NCBI GenBank assembly: GCA_021613535.1 | Contig: CP075492.1 | Location: 15,996,001-16,060,000, forward strand | Source: Adineta vaga | Lineage: Eukaryota > Rotifera | DNA length: 64,000 nt | Direction of reading: 5' to 3' | In this document: one piece after another, positions 11,135-23,927 of the stretch | Layout: the number at the start of each line of letters is the position of its first letter | How positions within the stretch are numbered: the stretch's first letter is position 1 | The notes under the pieces: model-generated | Database searches by the model: none | What the model saw: the letters and a program-made list of their open reading frames with translations, nothing else | What the model was told of the DNA's origin: nothing | Position numbers and translations under genes: made by a program

Positions 11135-11908
11135 TTATTCTATGCAGTTTATCAAAGATGACGAATTTAAAAAGAAATAAAGGATCAAATTCTGCTTCTT
11201 TTTCATAATGACCATTTAATTGTAGATTAAAAAAATGATCAATCGATCGCCGAGTAAAGCACTTGGAAGGTTTGGTAAATGATGCTACTATTCAAATTAA
11301 TAAGATACAAGAGAGAATTAAAAGTTTGGAAGAAGAATCAATTAAGTAGATATTTTTCAGCATAAACGACAGATTCAGTAGTTTTGGTTTGAATTATACA
11401 TGAGAATAGAAGCACAACATTGAAACCAACGACTCTTACTAATAGTAAATAAAATATTCTTTATTTATAGTAACTTCAAGATTAGGATTTCATAAACATG
11501 ATGGTCAAAAATTTTGAAGAACAACTTGGTTTATCGTTTCTTTCAGAGACAGTTTTTCAGTATTATTTCATGTAGTTGAGGTACAATAGAAGAACTTTGC
11601 AAATGTTAGAAGATAAATCGAACAAAAAAATCGTTTAATTCAATTTCAAACTATATTTGAATGCTTCCGAAGAAGCTGGAAAAATTACATCGTTCAAAGA
11701 ACGATGTGATGCATTGGTAGTAGTTTGCAATCAGCAATCACCTCTCCTGTCGCAAAAACGCTCATTGGATAAGGTATTACCTCTGCGCAAGAATAATCAT
11801 TTCAGTTTTTTGCATGTTCTTTTATATGAAAATCAATGCAAAACAATATCGGTGAAAGAGAAACCAACAAATCTAGTGAGTCATGAGAAACTTACGAAAC
11901 TGTGAAAT
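11135..11908 (+). pseudogene. decayed coiled-coil gene remnant
   Basis: Plus-strand coding fragments follow one another in different frames: KEIKDQILLLFHNDHLIVD, stop, NDQSIAE, stop, then LEGLVNDATIQINKIQERI as a coiled coil. After a gap comes an open stretch 11657-11905 with EEAGKITSFKERCDALVVVC and LLSQKRSLDKVLPLRKNNHF. These order like one protein with a helical middle part. The initiating codon of the last open stretch is TTG, not ATG, so it is not a gene on its own. I cannot name the family; the layout is like the helical part of TRIM/NHL-type proteins. Confidence 0.35.
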
Positions 11909-12135
11909 AACAGCAATCCATTACAGCTAAGAATATGTGAATGAAAGAAAAATAAAATGTTTCTTTTTCTCGTTCTTTAAACAAATGACACAATGTAACT
12001 ACGATGCAAAAGGATGATGATGCTCTTTTCGGCTATATTCACACTCTCACTGTGACTTCTCGAAAAATCCAGAAAATAGTAGGTAATCAACTGGCAACTT
12101 GTAACAAACGAAGAATGAAAGCGAATGAGATTTTA

Positions 12136-13215
12136 TTCATGTGATACTTCATCTTCAGCATTGATCAGACGTTGAAAATATTCAAGACAACCATTACTCT
12201 CACATTCAAAACACAATGAAATCAAATGACCATTGAGTAAAAGTTGTAAAATCGATTCAATTTCTTCCTGTTTTGTTTTTGAAAACATATTCTAAATTGT
12301 TGCAGTGGGAATAACATAACAACTAGTTCAAGTTTGTCGAATCGACATACATCCACAGAAGTAAGATTTGTAATGTAATTTGTATTGGATACTGATTGAA
12401 AGAGTTCGTTTTGTTTAATAGAAATCGTATCATTTTTGTAAAGACGCAAATATGAAAATGTTAATATATGAATATTCGGTACGGAAGGTAATAGTATAAA
12501 TAATTTTATCAAAGATAAATCCTGCCAATAAATAACTAAAGTTCTAATTTGTGTCAAAGATAGCATACAATTCAAACTAGTGATAATCGGATTATGATTA
12601 GAAATACAACGACCATCTTCCAGAATAAGTTTTGCAGCATTTGGAAAATAATTCATACATTTACGTATTTCCTTCTCATTTGTCATCAAAACGTGAGTTA
12701 CTGACTTATATCTTTTACTTATTTCGTCGGTTTGATCATCTAGTTTATAATCTTTTCTCCTGAAAAACAAAAGAAATCTATTTAATTTAGTTTGATAAAA
12801 TGAGTTTATCTATATGGATTTGTTGAACAGAAAATCTTCTGATCAAGATAGAATTTTGTATATGATCGATATTCAAAAACCATTGTCGATTATTCCACAA
12901 TGATGGTTTGAAGGAAGGACTTGTTCAGCGGAATTGCCATTATCCACATTGAATAAAACATCGAAAATACGTAAATTTGGTAAATACGATGAAATCACAT
13001 GTTTCCATCGATTCGCATTTATTAATTCTTCATCTGTTGAAATGTGTAAAACTTCTAGTAAAAGGAAAAGGTTTCACAAGATGTTCCAAATGATCCATTT
13101 CTATTGATAAAAACATATTCGATTCTCGAGAATGAGATGTTAAATCGGACTGAATGCATTCGTTGCTATTAGTAATATCTTTCTGATGGAAGGAGCACAT
13201 CCTAATGATAATTTA
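12136..13215 (-). pseudogene. F-box/LRR-like family gene, frameshifted
   Basis: Reading the minus strand from about 13.2 kb, leucine-rich coding pieces continue in order but change frame: MDHLEHLVKPFPF, then LEVLHISTDEELINANRW with KHVISSYLPNLRIFDVLFNV, then KPSLWNNRQWFLNIDHIQNS, then the open piece 12770-12222 (VTHVLMTNEKEIRKCMNYFP, LTSVDVCRFDKLELVVMLFP), and a final exon across an intron near 12300 (EIESILQLLLNGHLISLCFE) ending about 12140. This order is that of the large F-box-like families of bdelloids, whose products are thought to be substrate receptors of SCF ubiquitin ligases. At least two frameshifts lie between 13.1 and 12.8 kb, and the F-box end itself is not visible. The 12222-12770 piece has no clear ATG context as a separate gene. 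Confidence 0.6.
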
Positions 13216-13811
13216 CAATATTTCAATAAAAGTAAACGAAATATTTATTGATAAATCGAATTTTTGTCGTCGACAGATTCCAGAGTTTTGATGGTGAGTG
13301 AAGTGAGATACATCAACGAAGCTAATATAATTATATTTTGATTGTAATGATGAAGCGTTATTTGAGACATTGAGAAGAGATTGCGTTTGAGAGAATAAGT
13401 TGACTACTTAAGAATAATTCGAAAACGATAGTTAAGATTGAAAAAACGCTTACCAAATATTAGAAACGTTTTTTCTTTATTCACCAATCTGTGTTCATTG
13501 ATCGTTTGTATCCTTGAAAATTATCAAAACTATAACTTCGTTGACGTTTAATTTGTCCCATACGAAAATCTATCGTATGTGTGCACTTCTGTTATAGTAT
13601 AGAATTTTGAAAAAAGAAAAAAACATCCAATATTTGACTTATGTGAAATGACAAAACACGTGCAAATAAAATGAATAGAACGTAAGAGAAAAAGTTCCTA
13701 TTTGATACTGTCAATGATGACTCACTGAAACAAAAGAAAGACCTTGAAGATGAGCGGGTAATATTTGTAACTCATATTCGCGCAAAACGATAATATCGTT
13801 GAAGTAATTTT

Positions 13812-14165
13812 TTATTTAAGTCTGAATTTTAGTACTCGATTATTGTTACGATCAACAACATACACTGTTTGATCATTATCTACATATAACCCATGAGTGA
13901 AATTGAGTTCATTGGTTTCAATAGTTTCTCTATTTTCTCCAGCAGCAATGTGATCACTTGGAATCCATTTGGCATTAACAGGAATATCAATAGCACGTGC
14001 TCGCAATATGGATATACTAACAAACAGAAGAGACAAATCAATGTTGTGTTATATAAATCTATAGTGACAACATAATATCAAGATCACAAATCATACCTTT
14101 GAAAGACTCTTCGAACAAAACATCACCAGATTGTATTTGTTCAAGATCTATAATAGAAAACTCTT
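13812..14165 (-). pseudogene. NHL-repeat gene remnant (3' exons)
   Basis: Two coding pieces are joined by a plausible intron: QEFSIIDLEQIQSGDVLFEE ending about 14096, then a 13812-14014 piece with DIPVNAKWIPSDHIAAGENR and LNFTHGLYVDNDQTVYVVDR. The second is a clear NHL beta-propeller blade, the kind repeated in bdelloid secreted NHL proteins. Only one blade is left before the stop. Upstream, to about 14500, further minus-strand coding-like text (LEKLTHRGAFLDYGRYICFE) is broken by stops. A complete propeller needs five or six blades, so this is a 3' remnant. Confidence 0.45.
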
Positions 14166-14601
14166 GATTGCTTTCACATTTTCACTAATTCTTTTGTCAT
14201 TAGAATAACGTTCGTTCCTCTTTTAAACTGAAAAAGATTTTCGATTTCAAAACAAATATATCTTCCGTAATCTAGAAAAGCTCCTCTATGTGTAAGTTTT
14301 TCTAGTTTTGTATTCTTTGCCAATATTAAGCGAAACGCCTCACTATATTTTCATCAAACATGATGGTGAGTTGATTGATATCCTTTGATCGATTCAAATT
14401 CTGTGCACATCTCTTCACTTAGATCAATAAAAGGATCAATATCATCGACACTCCTATCTGTTTCCATTTAAGTTCATTGTGAGTATAAGATGAAATAAAA
14501 TTTTCTCAATAATCAAAATATCTTTCGGATTTTTCTTGTTTTACGCAAAAACTTATGGAATAGAATGATAATATAAACACATTCTCTTCTTTTGTCGATG
14601 G

Positions 14602-15705
14602 TTAAGTTTTGTTCCAAAAATTTGGTTCATCTTTTATGACTTTAATTGGATCACCAACACGAATAATTCCTAAAATGTTATTGTATTCATCAGTTGGTGC
14701 CAAATCAATGCCAAACAATGCTTTATCACGATATGTATCTGGTTTAAGACGATAACTAAATGAAATTATGTTTATCAATAATGTGATATGATAAGATTTT
14801 ACCTTTGTAATGTTTTCCATGGTTCTAGATCAGGATCCTTAATACCTGTCGTAGGATCCACTGTTGGTAAGAGACATCTTATCAATAAAATAAGATTTTC
14901 GTTTTTGATAAAATTATTACAAAGAAACTTACCTTATACCAGCTGCAATCCAAGTAAATTTGATTGGACCAATTTGAACTTCTCGCCAACAATCCTATAG
15001 AAATCAAAATAAATAATTCTATTCGTTTTATACCATAAAATTTAGTCATTTACTTCGGCATAAGGTTGATTAACATTTTCGACAATAATATTTGGTCGAA
15101 AATTGTAAACTTGAATCGTTTTCTTTAATCGTGTATTAAGATCAGCAACTGATGCCAAAGAACATAAATGTATGGGACTCATATCATGATAAACGATTGT
15201 ATCACCATCACGAGCAACATTTGGTGCTTCACAATTTTTAACCAAACGACCTTGAAATTTTTCATCATCAAATACAACCAAATCAATTTCATCATCTGTT
15301 TCGAAAAATGTTCGAAGCCAATGAGAGACCTTATTATCATAGCGTAGACCCATAATGGGTTGATCCCAACAGCTATAGAAATAAGTTGTTTTTATTTTTT
15401 CAAGGTTAAGATACTTACAAACATTGTATTTCTTCTTTTGGTAATGATTTAATTGAAATACATAAATTGGACATGTTTGGAGCTTGAAGACATAAATCAT
15501 CTTCGATAAGTGAAACTTGAATCAATGCCATACGGGGTAAAACTCGTTGAGATAGATGTCGACCATTTTTTACTATCATCCATCGTCTATCAAATATTCG
15601 AGGATTTGATAGAAGAGCTAAACCATATTTTGTTACAAGTGCTTCTTGTATTTTAATACCACGACATGATTTTATTGGATAAATAATTAATTCTTTCACA
15701 TGCAT
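14602..15705 (-). CDS. MTARC: mARC-type MOSC domain molybdoprotein
   Basis: Five exons (15705-15419, 15372-15054, 14994-14933, 14877-14803, 14755-14602) give 298 residues with all phases matching. The N-terminal MOSC beta-barrel begins VKELIIYPIKSCRGIKIQEA, and the MOSC core follows (EAPNVARDGDTIVYHDMSPI, YNFRPNIIVE). The segment GIRCLLPTVDPTTG holds the Cys that binds molybdenum in mitochondrial amidoxime-reducing components, next to the conserved TVDP.TG and the final VGDPIKV. The expected role is reduction of N-hydroxylated compounds with cytochrome b5 and its reductase. Human mARC has an N-terminal targeting and anchor segment of about 50 residues; here the protein starts almost directly at the domain, so cellular location is uncertain. 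Intact. Confidence 0.88.
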
Positions 15706-16596
15706 TATTTTAGTATCAATAACAGAGAAGAGAAATGTATGTGTTTATTAACAGAATAAGATGAAATAGAACGACTGTTTGGTTGACATTTAACAAAGAG
15801 AAATAAATCTTTGCTCTATTTTTTTTCTTTTCTTATCTTATTCTTTTTTTTATCAATTGTATAATCTATTTTTCTTTTCAATAAATTATAAATATATTTT
15901 TGCATTTAATCTCTATTTTGAATTTTCTTTCTTTTTGTGGATTGTATCTCTTCTCTTATGTCATGCTCTTGTTTTTGTTTTTTCTCTTTTTCCCCAGTGT
16001 CTTTTATTATCTTCTATTTAGGAGTTTTGTTCATGTCTTACATGAAGAATTGATTAATTTTCTGAAGAATAATAGAAGAGACATCTGCCTGCACCCAATA
16101 ATTTTTATTAAAAACTAATAATAGTAATCGTCATGTATATCTTTGTGTATTTGAGAGAAGAGACTCATGAAAATGGTGATTATATGATGAAATGTGTTGA
16201 TAATAAAGTATATTTTACAGAACTATTTTACCCAAAATCATGATTAAATAATCTTGAAGGTGAAAGCATGGAACTGAGTCTTTTCAACGCTCAAACTTAC
16301 ACTATCAAAATGGTAATTGAACATTTAAAGAGAGTTAAAATGTCGATGTAAAAGGAAGTAAAATAATCATGATATTGCACTCACTACATATCGAGAAGTA
16401 GATATTTACTCAATTTTTAGTTGTTTCTGTCGATCAATTTCAGGAACGGATGTAAGATAATAGTTTGAAAAAAAACTGTTTTGTCCATTTTTTTACCTCG
16501 TAGATATTGACGATAGCAACTGTCGAAATATTTTATTCTATATTAGAAAAAGTAAAATATAACTGACGACTCCGCATTGGAAAGAAACATCAAACC
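15706..16596. other. intergenic, divergent promoter region
   Basis: Nearly 0.9 kb between the divergent mARC-like and LDLa-receptor genes. It is pyrimidine-rich near 15820-16010. The open frame at 15900-16118 is Phe/Leu-rich text from a T-rich tract and starts with TTG; I do not call it a gene. Nothing else is seen. Confidence 0.4.
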
Positions 16597-19500
16597 ATGA
16601 GACTATTATCACTGATGATATCTTGGTGTTTTATGATCATTGAGCCTTCAAATGGTTCGTCCCATCGAATGTACAATACGGCTGAATTGTTCCAACGTTC
16701 TGATACGTTTGATTGCATGGAAGAACTAGAATTAAGAAGATTTATGTCAACCAAGCCCGATCTCAGTTTAGAAGTAGCATCTTATCATTATTGTCGTCGT
16801 TTATCGGCACCATTTGACGATTACGTTCAAGTACCACTCAACATCACGAACATAGAATTGAAAGGTCATCAAGTCATTTCTTTTCAGCATCTTCGTCAGT
16901 TGAATGTCGAGATTGATCAACTAATGAAATGGTATGCACCTATAGACATCGTAGAAGATTATGCTTTAGGACAAACGGAAGGATGGCTCGTTAATTGTTC
17001 TGATCTATGGTTTGGTCCTCGATGTCAATATACGTTCAATGATGATATAACCTTTTATCATATAGTACAGGACCGCTTTCGGATGAAAAAACGTACAGGA
17101 GATATACTAACAATTACAAATGGTTCGTGCTATGTACTCAATGAATGCAAATCGATAATATGTCTTGACTGGCGTGAGATATGTGATGGTGAGTAAGAAA
17201 CATTTTGATATACGATCATATTTTCTCTCTTTTCTTTTCTCAGGTAAATGGGATTGTACAAATGGCGTAGATGAACGTGATTGTTATGTATTGGAAATAA
17301 ATCAATGTGATAATTCGAGTGAATTTCGCTGTTCAGACGGACTTTGTATCCCCAAAGAAATGTATTTAGATGAAATATCCGATTGTATGGATCAATCAGA
17401 CGAAATAATCAATAAATATACAAAGGTCAATTGTTTTGCTGAAGTATTAGATAAAGAATGCGAAGATTATCGATGTTTCAAAATGGATTTTTCATGTGGT
17501 GATGGTCATTGTATTAATATTAATGATGATGATAATGATGATGATAAAGTATGTCGTAGTCAGCGAGACCGATTCTATTTATCTCAAGTTAAATTACAAC
17601 TGGCTATGGGTAATCCGATATTTTTTGGACATGTAACATTGGAGCAAAGAAATAATAATTCAACAATGTATTTATGTTATAATACTTCACTTTGTCCAAA
17701 TCTATTGAACATAACAGCCAATGTTACATCATCAAGAACATGTGTCACATTGATTAGTTTAACAAAAAAATCGACATATAATAATTCTGATGAAATGTTA
17801 ATTGATATTCAACATCATATGATACATTCTTGTTCATTATCCGTATTTCCATTCTCGATCGAATGTAATCTAACAAACAATCTGTTTCGATGTCGCGATG
17901 GACGATGTATATCAACTCATCGTCTTCATGACGGTCACAATGATTGTACGCATGGTGAAGATGAACAGTCGATGGATGTCTGTTCATTGCAGTTGCCTTA
18001 TCGATTTAAATGCGATAATGATCGACGATGTATTTCGCAATACCTTCTCATTGATTATTATGTATGTACAGTACGAGAGTGTTTCATTTTTTAAAATGTT
18101 TTCTAATTTTTAGAGACATTGTGATGATGGAAGTGATGAAATTATACCGAAGATGCTATTTAAATTTCCACATTTAGAACACTATCGAATGTTTCTTGAG
18201 TTAACACCTCGATTCGACGTAGATTTTCACGAATTATGTAATGGTATCATTGAACGTATGATGAATTCTGACACAGATGAAACAGATTGTTCACCGGATG
18301 ATTGGCCATGTCGAAGATCGTCAACAATTCATGATCGTGTGTGGAATTGTCCTGATGGACGTGATGAATTGAGTTCAAGAAAATATCCACGAACATTATC
18401 ATCTATTCATTGTTTAGAACAGCAATATTTCTGTTTGAATATAACAAATGGTAAATCCATGTGTTTGTCACTATCACGTGCTGGTGATGGGCATATCGAT
18501 TGTTTGGGTTCAACTGATGAACGAGACTTCTGTCGCCGAGCTTATCCAAATAGTAGAGTAAATCGATATCGATGTTTCAATAGCAATGTATGTATTTCAC
18601 CTTATCAACTTTGTGATTGTAAACAAGATTGCGAATATAATGATGATGAAACATTAGCTTGTGATTGGCTCAACCAAGGACAAGAACCGATCTGTAGTCA
18701 AAAATTCTTTCGTTGTAACAATAAAATAGTAGACAATCAACCATATATTCGATGTAACGGTGATCTTAATTGTGACAATGGTGAGGATGAACTTTTTTGT
18801 GATCTTATTGACTGGCTTTTGTTAGAACATTCTACAAAAGAAGATGAAAACAAACAGCGTCAGTTAATAATCCATCCACAACCCTCAAGAAACGATAGCG
18901 ATATTATTGCATGGTATTGTAATCGAGGTGTCTATGTTCATTCTTCAGATACATTACTTCATGGTCAACTAAAATATTGTTTCTGTCCACCAAGTTATTA
19001 TGGTGATCGATGTCAATTTCAACGAAAACGACTTTCGTTAATTCTTCAACCAGAAATTGCTGGTATATTTCGCGATGATGATCTCTTGTTTCATGGATCT
19101 TCGTTGATGTTTACAATCATTGTTCTATTTGTCGACAATAAACATGGAATAATTGTAGATCATAATCGTATGAATTATTTAGTTGGTCTCTATTGTTTAC
19201 CTAAATATGAAGTTATCTTTCGCTATCCAATTACTACAAACAATAGCAATGACAATTTAAATCATTCCATACATATTTATACATTTCAATCCGAAGGTTT
19301 AACATTATATGGATATTGGAAATTGGATAACGTTCCGTTTGCCTTTCTACCTGTAAATCGTATTGCCAAACGATTGAATATAAATCGTTTTCCTCTTGAT
19401 TCGCAACATTCAATTCCTTTCTTATCGAATATTAATAATTGTACGTGTTCAAACAAATCAATCTGTCTTATGGATAATGATGGTAATCATGTTTGTGTAT

Positions 19501-21356
19501 GTCCACTTGGTTACATAGGTCGTCGATGCGTAATTCCGCATAATCCATGTATAAAGTCAAACGGTATTATAAATAACTGTCATGGTCATGGCCAATGTCT
19601 GCTGTACGACGAAAGACTTGTTTGGGGAGATTCTGTTTGCGTATGCGATGTCGGTTGGACAGGTGATGGCTGTCAAGTTCCACCTAATCATATGAATATA
19701 ACATTTGATATTCGTATACCTATGCCGTCGTTATCAACTGTTTTTATTCATATGCTAAGCTTCCATAACACGCACGAACCACAACCATATACATTTTTAC
19801 AAAAAGTTTCGCAAGACAATACAGGTTCTATTAGTAAATTAATATTTAATTACTCACAAAATAATAAATTCATTGATGAAATTTATATTCAACTTTATGA
19901 ACATCGAAATCATTTTGATCTTTATTTGCTAACTAAACTACCCAAATATACTACATCACTAGTAGGAATCGAGTTACACGTAAGCTCTAGCTTTTCTTTA
20001 TCTCAATGGAATCGAATACGACTGTTTCTTTTATAGGTCAATCTATCCAATCGATGTCGACCAATTCGTGATTTATTCAATAATTCTATGGCTAATGCAC
20101 CACTTTTAAAACGTGTTAAATACTTTCATCAACCGTGCAAAGAACGACAAGGAACACTTACATGTTTCTATGATAATAAACTTATATGTCAATGTGACAA
20201 AAACCATAATGCTGTTTGCTTTAATTTCGAAACAAGTTGGTCATCATATGGATGCAGTGAGCAAATGTGTAATAATCGTGGGATTTGTGTTCAAGATCAG
20301 CCTGATTGTCCGACACGTTCTGTATGCATATGTAATGCATGTACAGATGGTATTAAATGTGAATTCGATACAAGTGGTTATTCTCTCTCACTCGATGCCA
20401 TTATCGGATCAAATTATCATCATTCAACTATTATTCGTACAAGTATTGGCTTATTTAGTCTACTGATTACTGGTGGATGTCTTGTCAATTTTCTTGCTAT
20501 TGGTACATTCTTTCAAAATACGGTACGAAGTACAGCTAGTGGGCTTTATCTCCTTATATCATCGCTCATTGGTTTGTTGACTATGCTGGTACTTACCACT
20601 AAAGTAACTCTACTTTTGAGTACTTCAATTGGTCACATGCATACACATATCAGTTGTGCTTTGATTGAATTTTTTCTCAAATGGTGCTTAGCAACTAATG
20701 AATGGCTGGATGTATGTGTGGCCATCGAACGTGCATTTACTATTATAAAAGGTACATCATTCAGTATTAGTCAAAGCAAACGAATTGCTAAATGGGTTAT
20801 ACTAGCTGTTTTCATTCTACTTGGTTGTCTGTCATCAGTGGAACTTGTTTTTCGTCGTGCATTGATTGACACACAAGATGGTCGTGTTTGGTGTGTTATG
20901 ACACTCAATCGAGATCGACATACTGTCGGACATATTTTCTATGCAATCTACAATGTTCTTCTCATTGTTTTACCATTGATCATTAATTTGGCTGGTGCAA
21001 TTGTGATTATACGAGGTACTATACGTTCAAAACAGAAAACAAAGAAAGAAAAAGATACACGTCTCAAAGTGATTGTCAAAGAAGAAATTATAAAACATAA
21101 ACACATATTAATTGGACCATTTGTTCTCGGTCTTCTTGCTATTCCTCGTCTTGTATTTAGTTTTATCTTTGTTTGTACTAAAATGGATCGGCGTCCATTT
21201 CTCAATTTAACTGCATATCTTCTTAGCTTTTTACCAGCAATTGCTAATCTCTTTGTTTTTATTTTACCATCGACGATATATAGTACAGCTTTGCGTGTTT
21301 TTATCAAACAATGTCTCTCTTATCTCTCTACTATTTTTTGTTATCAACGGGCTTAA
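16597..21356 (+). CDS. LDLa/EGF-repeat seven-helix receptor
   Basis: Four exons (16597-17188, 17244-18061, 18114-19979, 20037-21356) encode 1531 residues, all phases matching. A signal peptide (MRLLSLMISWCFMII) leads a long Cys-rich ectodomain with LDL-receptor class A modules, for example CDGKWDCTNGVDERDC, FRCSDGLCIP..DCMDQSDE, FRCRDGRCIST..DCTHGEDE and IRCNGDLNCDNGEDELFC. EGF-like modules follow near 290 residues into exon 3 (CFCPPSYYGDRCQ) and at CVCPLGYIGRRC and CVCDVGWTGDGC. From about residue 1223 there is a seven-helix domain starting IIRTSIGLFSLLITGG, with IERAFTIIKG after helix 3 and a basic loop 3 (RSKQKTKKEKDTRLK). It is a surface receptor, ligand unknown. Some bdelloid genomes carry many of these. 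LDLa-GPCR fusions occur in relaxin-type receptors, but no leucine-rich repeats are present here. Intact. Confidence 0.88.
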
Positions 21357-21453
21357 TATATATTCAGCAAAGTAATTGCGATCTTATTACATGTGAAATA
21401 TATCGATGTTGAATACGAAATCATATTCGTTTCTGCAAGTGTGTTCATAGTAA

Positions 21454-22095
21454 TCATATGTAAGCAAAAGAGATTGTTATGTTCAGAAAGTAGAAAAAAC
21501 GTTTCTGAACAGTTATGGTCTTGAGCAGTTTAAGATCTATATTTTGATGTTGTAGGAAAATGTTGATTAGAGGCAGGGTAGTGATATTCGTCGCGGTTGT
21601 AGCCGTGGTCGATGGCTTTGGTAGATTCTTATATCTCTCCACAAAAGCTTTGATTTCTTTTTTGCTTCCTCGTTTCCCATACCAAGGCAACAAATCCATG
21701 TCAATTTCCTACGTTGATCTTCAGATGATCATATTTTAGATATTTCTGTTGCTTGAAATGTGACTTGCGCTTCGTCTCAAGGTTATAAACAAAACCATCA
21801 TGATATCGTCTATATACGATGGCCGACATTTTGGACAGATCTTTTCCTTTTCATCATTTTCAAGTGCTTTTTTCTTATGTTCTTCTTCTTCTTTCAATTG
21901 CTCATCACTTTTCTTAAAATCAAGATCCTCAATCATACGATTAAGTAAAAATAAATGTTTGTCAATCATTCCACACCTTTTTTCTTTCGCAACAAACTGG
22001 TTCTATAAGGTTAAAATATCTTAATCAAATTACGCACTACTATTATCCGGTTTCTTCTCAACAAATGCTCGTTTACATTTGTCACGAATGAAGTA
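21454..22095 (-). pseudogene. unrecognised decayed gene, Lys/Glu-rich
   Basis: Minus-strand coding pieces appear in order: FIRDKCKRAFVEKKPDNSS, a small gap with GT..AG ends, NQFVAKEKRCGM..LNRMIEDLDFKKSDEQLK, EKEKICPKCRP, then in another frame YHDGFVYNLETKRKSHFKQQ, and in a third frame MDLLPWYGKRGSKKEIKAFV followed by a Thr-rich stretch. One CxxC pair (CPKC) survives and hints at a zinc-binding region. The frame changes between about 21850 and 21720. I do not recognise the family. It could be one gene with introns I cannot place, so pseudogene status is provisional. Confidence 0.35.
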
Positions 22096-22577
22096 AAACT
22101 ATACTAAATTATTATGATTTGGAATTGTTCAAGTTGTTTAGGTATTTTATAATATAAAAACTTGATAAAATATAATTTAAAAAAGTAGTTCGATTGGAAG
22201 GAAATAATCAACAAAATCGATCTTTCGTAAGTGCCGTGTATATTGTTATAAAAAGAAGAACACTCGTGGGCGACAGAATATCCATAATAAAATATCACGT
22301 TTAAGACTTGAATATTTGGTGTCATTAATTCTACCGCATTCTACTATCTATCATTGATTTACTTTATTTATCAATGTATCTAAATTGAGTATAATCCTAA
22401 ATCGATTTTTCTTGTATATAGTGTTATTGATACTCGATCGTCATTCATAATAGAACCATAACTGTTCTTGTTATTCTTATATTATTATTGATTGAAATAA
22501 AGTACATTAATATATTTGTGGTAAAATTGTTCGAAAAGTTATGTATATTTGTAAATCATATCAATGTTTCTAATCCA

Positions 22578-23927
22578 CTACTTCGTATAAGATTTCTCAG
22601 TACTGGATAACTGTTTGTTGATTAATCGTTCAAATGGTTTTTCAATAAAAATTAACCAGATCGTCGATATAATCAGACTGATTGCTAATACGATTGCTAA
22701 ACATATAAGTGTTAAACCATCGATTGAAAAACGTTTGGGATCGAATTTATGGCTATAAGACATTATCAATTCGAGTGCAATTCGAAAATGAAGTACATAT
22801 ATTAGATAACTCAATTTAGCAATCGGCGTCCAAATGGAAAAGGATAAAAATGATTTAATCCATGAACTATGATAGGGATGTGTGGGTGGACAAATTGCTG
22901 AAAAGAGAATAAATGCTTGTGATATAGAAAATATTTGTCGAATAATGGAAAGTATGATCGTCAGTGTTATGTTATTAACTGTATTTGGTTCAGCTGGTAT
23001 TGTTAATAGAGTTATGAATAGTAATATTAATACAAAATAAATATATTTCTTTATCTTTCCATAAGGAACAATAGTCGTCTTTTTAATATTGATTATATTG
23101 AATGCAAGAATTGATCCGATTATAAAACTTGAATATCGACTGGATATGGGAAAATACATCATTTCTAAGTACGGTTTTATCGGATTTGGTTCGAGTGGTT
23201 TATCGAATCCCATCGTAACATTATATTCAATTTTAATCCAGTTAAAAATGCGTGGCGACATTAACAGTGCAATAGAGTTATAATGATACCAAAGCGTCGG
23301 CACATTCATAGTTTTCGGATTAAAAACAAGCACTGAATAGGCAACCGATAGAATAACCAGTGTATATAACAGAATATATGTTCGTTGACAATTCGCTTTG
23401 AAGTTGATGATTATGTACAGAATAAGCGGTAGTAGTATATGCATTTGCATATCAAGACTGATACTCCAGAGTGCAGCAAAGCCGGCTGTCCATTGTTCCA
23501 TACTAACATAATTTTGATAAAATAACCAGAGACTTGTCCAGTTGCCTTCAGGTTCACCTAATATCAACATCACTATAGTGGTTAATAAAATTCCTGGCCA
23601 AAATCGACAAGCACGTTTCAGTATATATAAAGGATATGCTTTCCATGAGAAAGAATATCCATACTTCATGAATTTAAGTGTAAGAAGAAAACCAGAGAGC
23701 ATAAAGAATGTTTCTAATGCTAATGACAATAGGGATGAAAATCTGTATGAATAACTGTTTAGATAAATCATCCATTGTATATGTGGATAAGATGGAATAA
23801 ATGCATTTAATAAAGTAATAATATGAAGGGAAATAATCATCAAACAAGAGATCGATCGCATTCCATCGATCGGAGCATATTTTTGTTGTTGAAACAATGA
23901 ATAAAAATCTTTTTCTAGTTGCCACAT
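22578..23927 (-). CDS. acyltransferase-3 family membrane O-acyltransferase
   Basis: A single exon of 449 residues with about ten to twelve membrane helices. It starts with the acyltransferase-3 signature YAPIDGMRSISCLMIISLHI, whose His after the first helix is the likely catalytic residue, followed by LETFFMLSGFLLTLKF and the basic FMKYGYSF..ILKRACRFWP loop (R..R..P). It ends with IEKPFERLINKQL, the usual C-terminal motif. Members move acyl groups onto extracytoplasmic or lumenal substrates; in animals they include the nrf-6 type, which carry an extra N-terminal NRF domain. That domain is absent here, so it resembles the stand-alone bacterial or bdelloid form. Substrate unknown. Intact. Confidence 0.85.
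   Translation of the reverse strand: MWQLEKDFYSLFQQQKYAPIDGMRSISCLMIISLHIITLLNAFIPSYPHIQWMIYLNSYSYRFSSLLSLALETFFMLSGFLLTLKFMKYGYSFSWKAYPLYILKRACRFWPGILLTTIVMLILGEPEGNWTSLWLFYQNYVSMEQWTAGFAALWSISLDMQMHILLPLILYIIINFKANCQRTYILLYTLVILSVAYSVLVFNPKTMNVPTLWYHYNSIALLMSPRIFNWIKIEYNVTMGFDKPLEPNPIKPYLEMMYFPISSRYSSFIIGSILAFNIINIKKTTIVPYGKIKKYIYFVLILLFITLLTIPAEPNTVNNITLTIILSIIRQIFSISQAFILFSAICPPTHPYHSSWIKSFLSFSIWTPIAKLSYLIYVLHFRIALELIMSYSHKFDPKRFSIDGLTLICLAIVLAISLIISTIWLIFIEKPFERLINKQLSSTEKSYTK

Noticed and set aside
15900-16118. Phe/Leu-rich hydrophobic frame
   Set aside because: Comes from a T-rich tract, begins with TTG, and has no intron or homolog signal.
21800-22024. Ser/Phe-rich plus-strand frames
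   Set aside because: Shadows of the Lys/Glu-rich minus-strand coding pieces.
22104-22325. Minus-strand 73-codon frame with 'TPNIQVLNV'
   Set aside because: Slightly like F-box family text, but one short stretch is not enough; no adjoining exon is seen.
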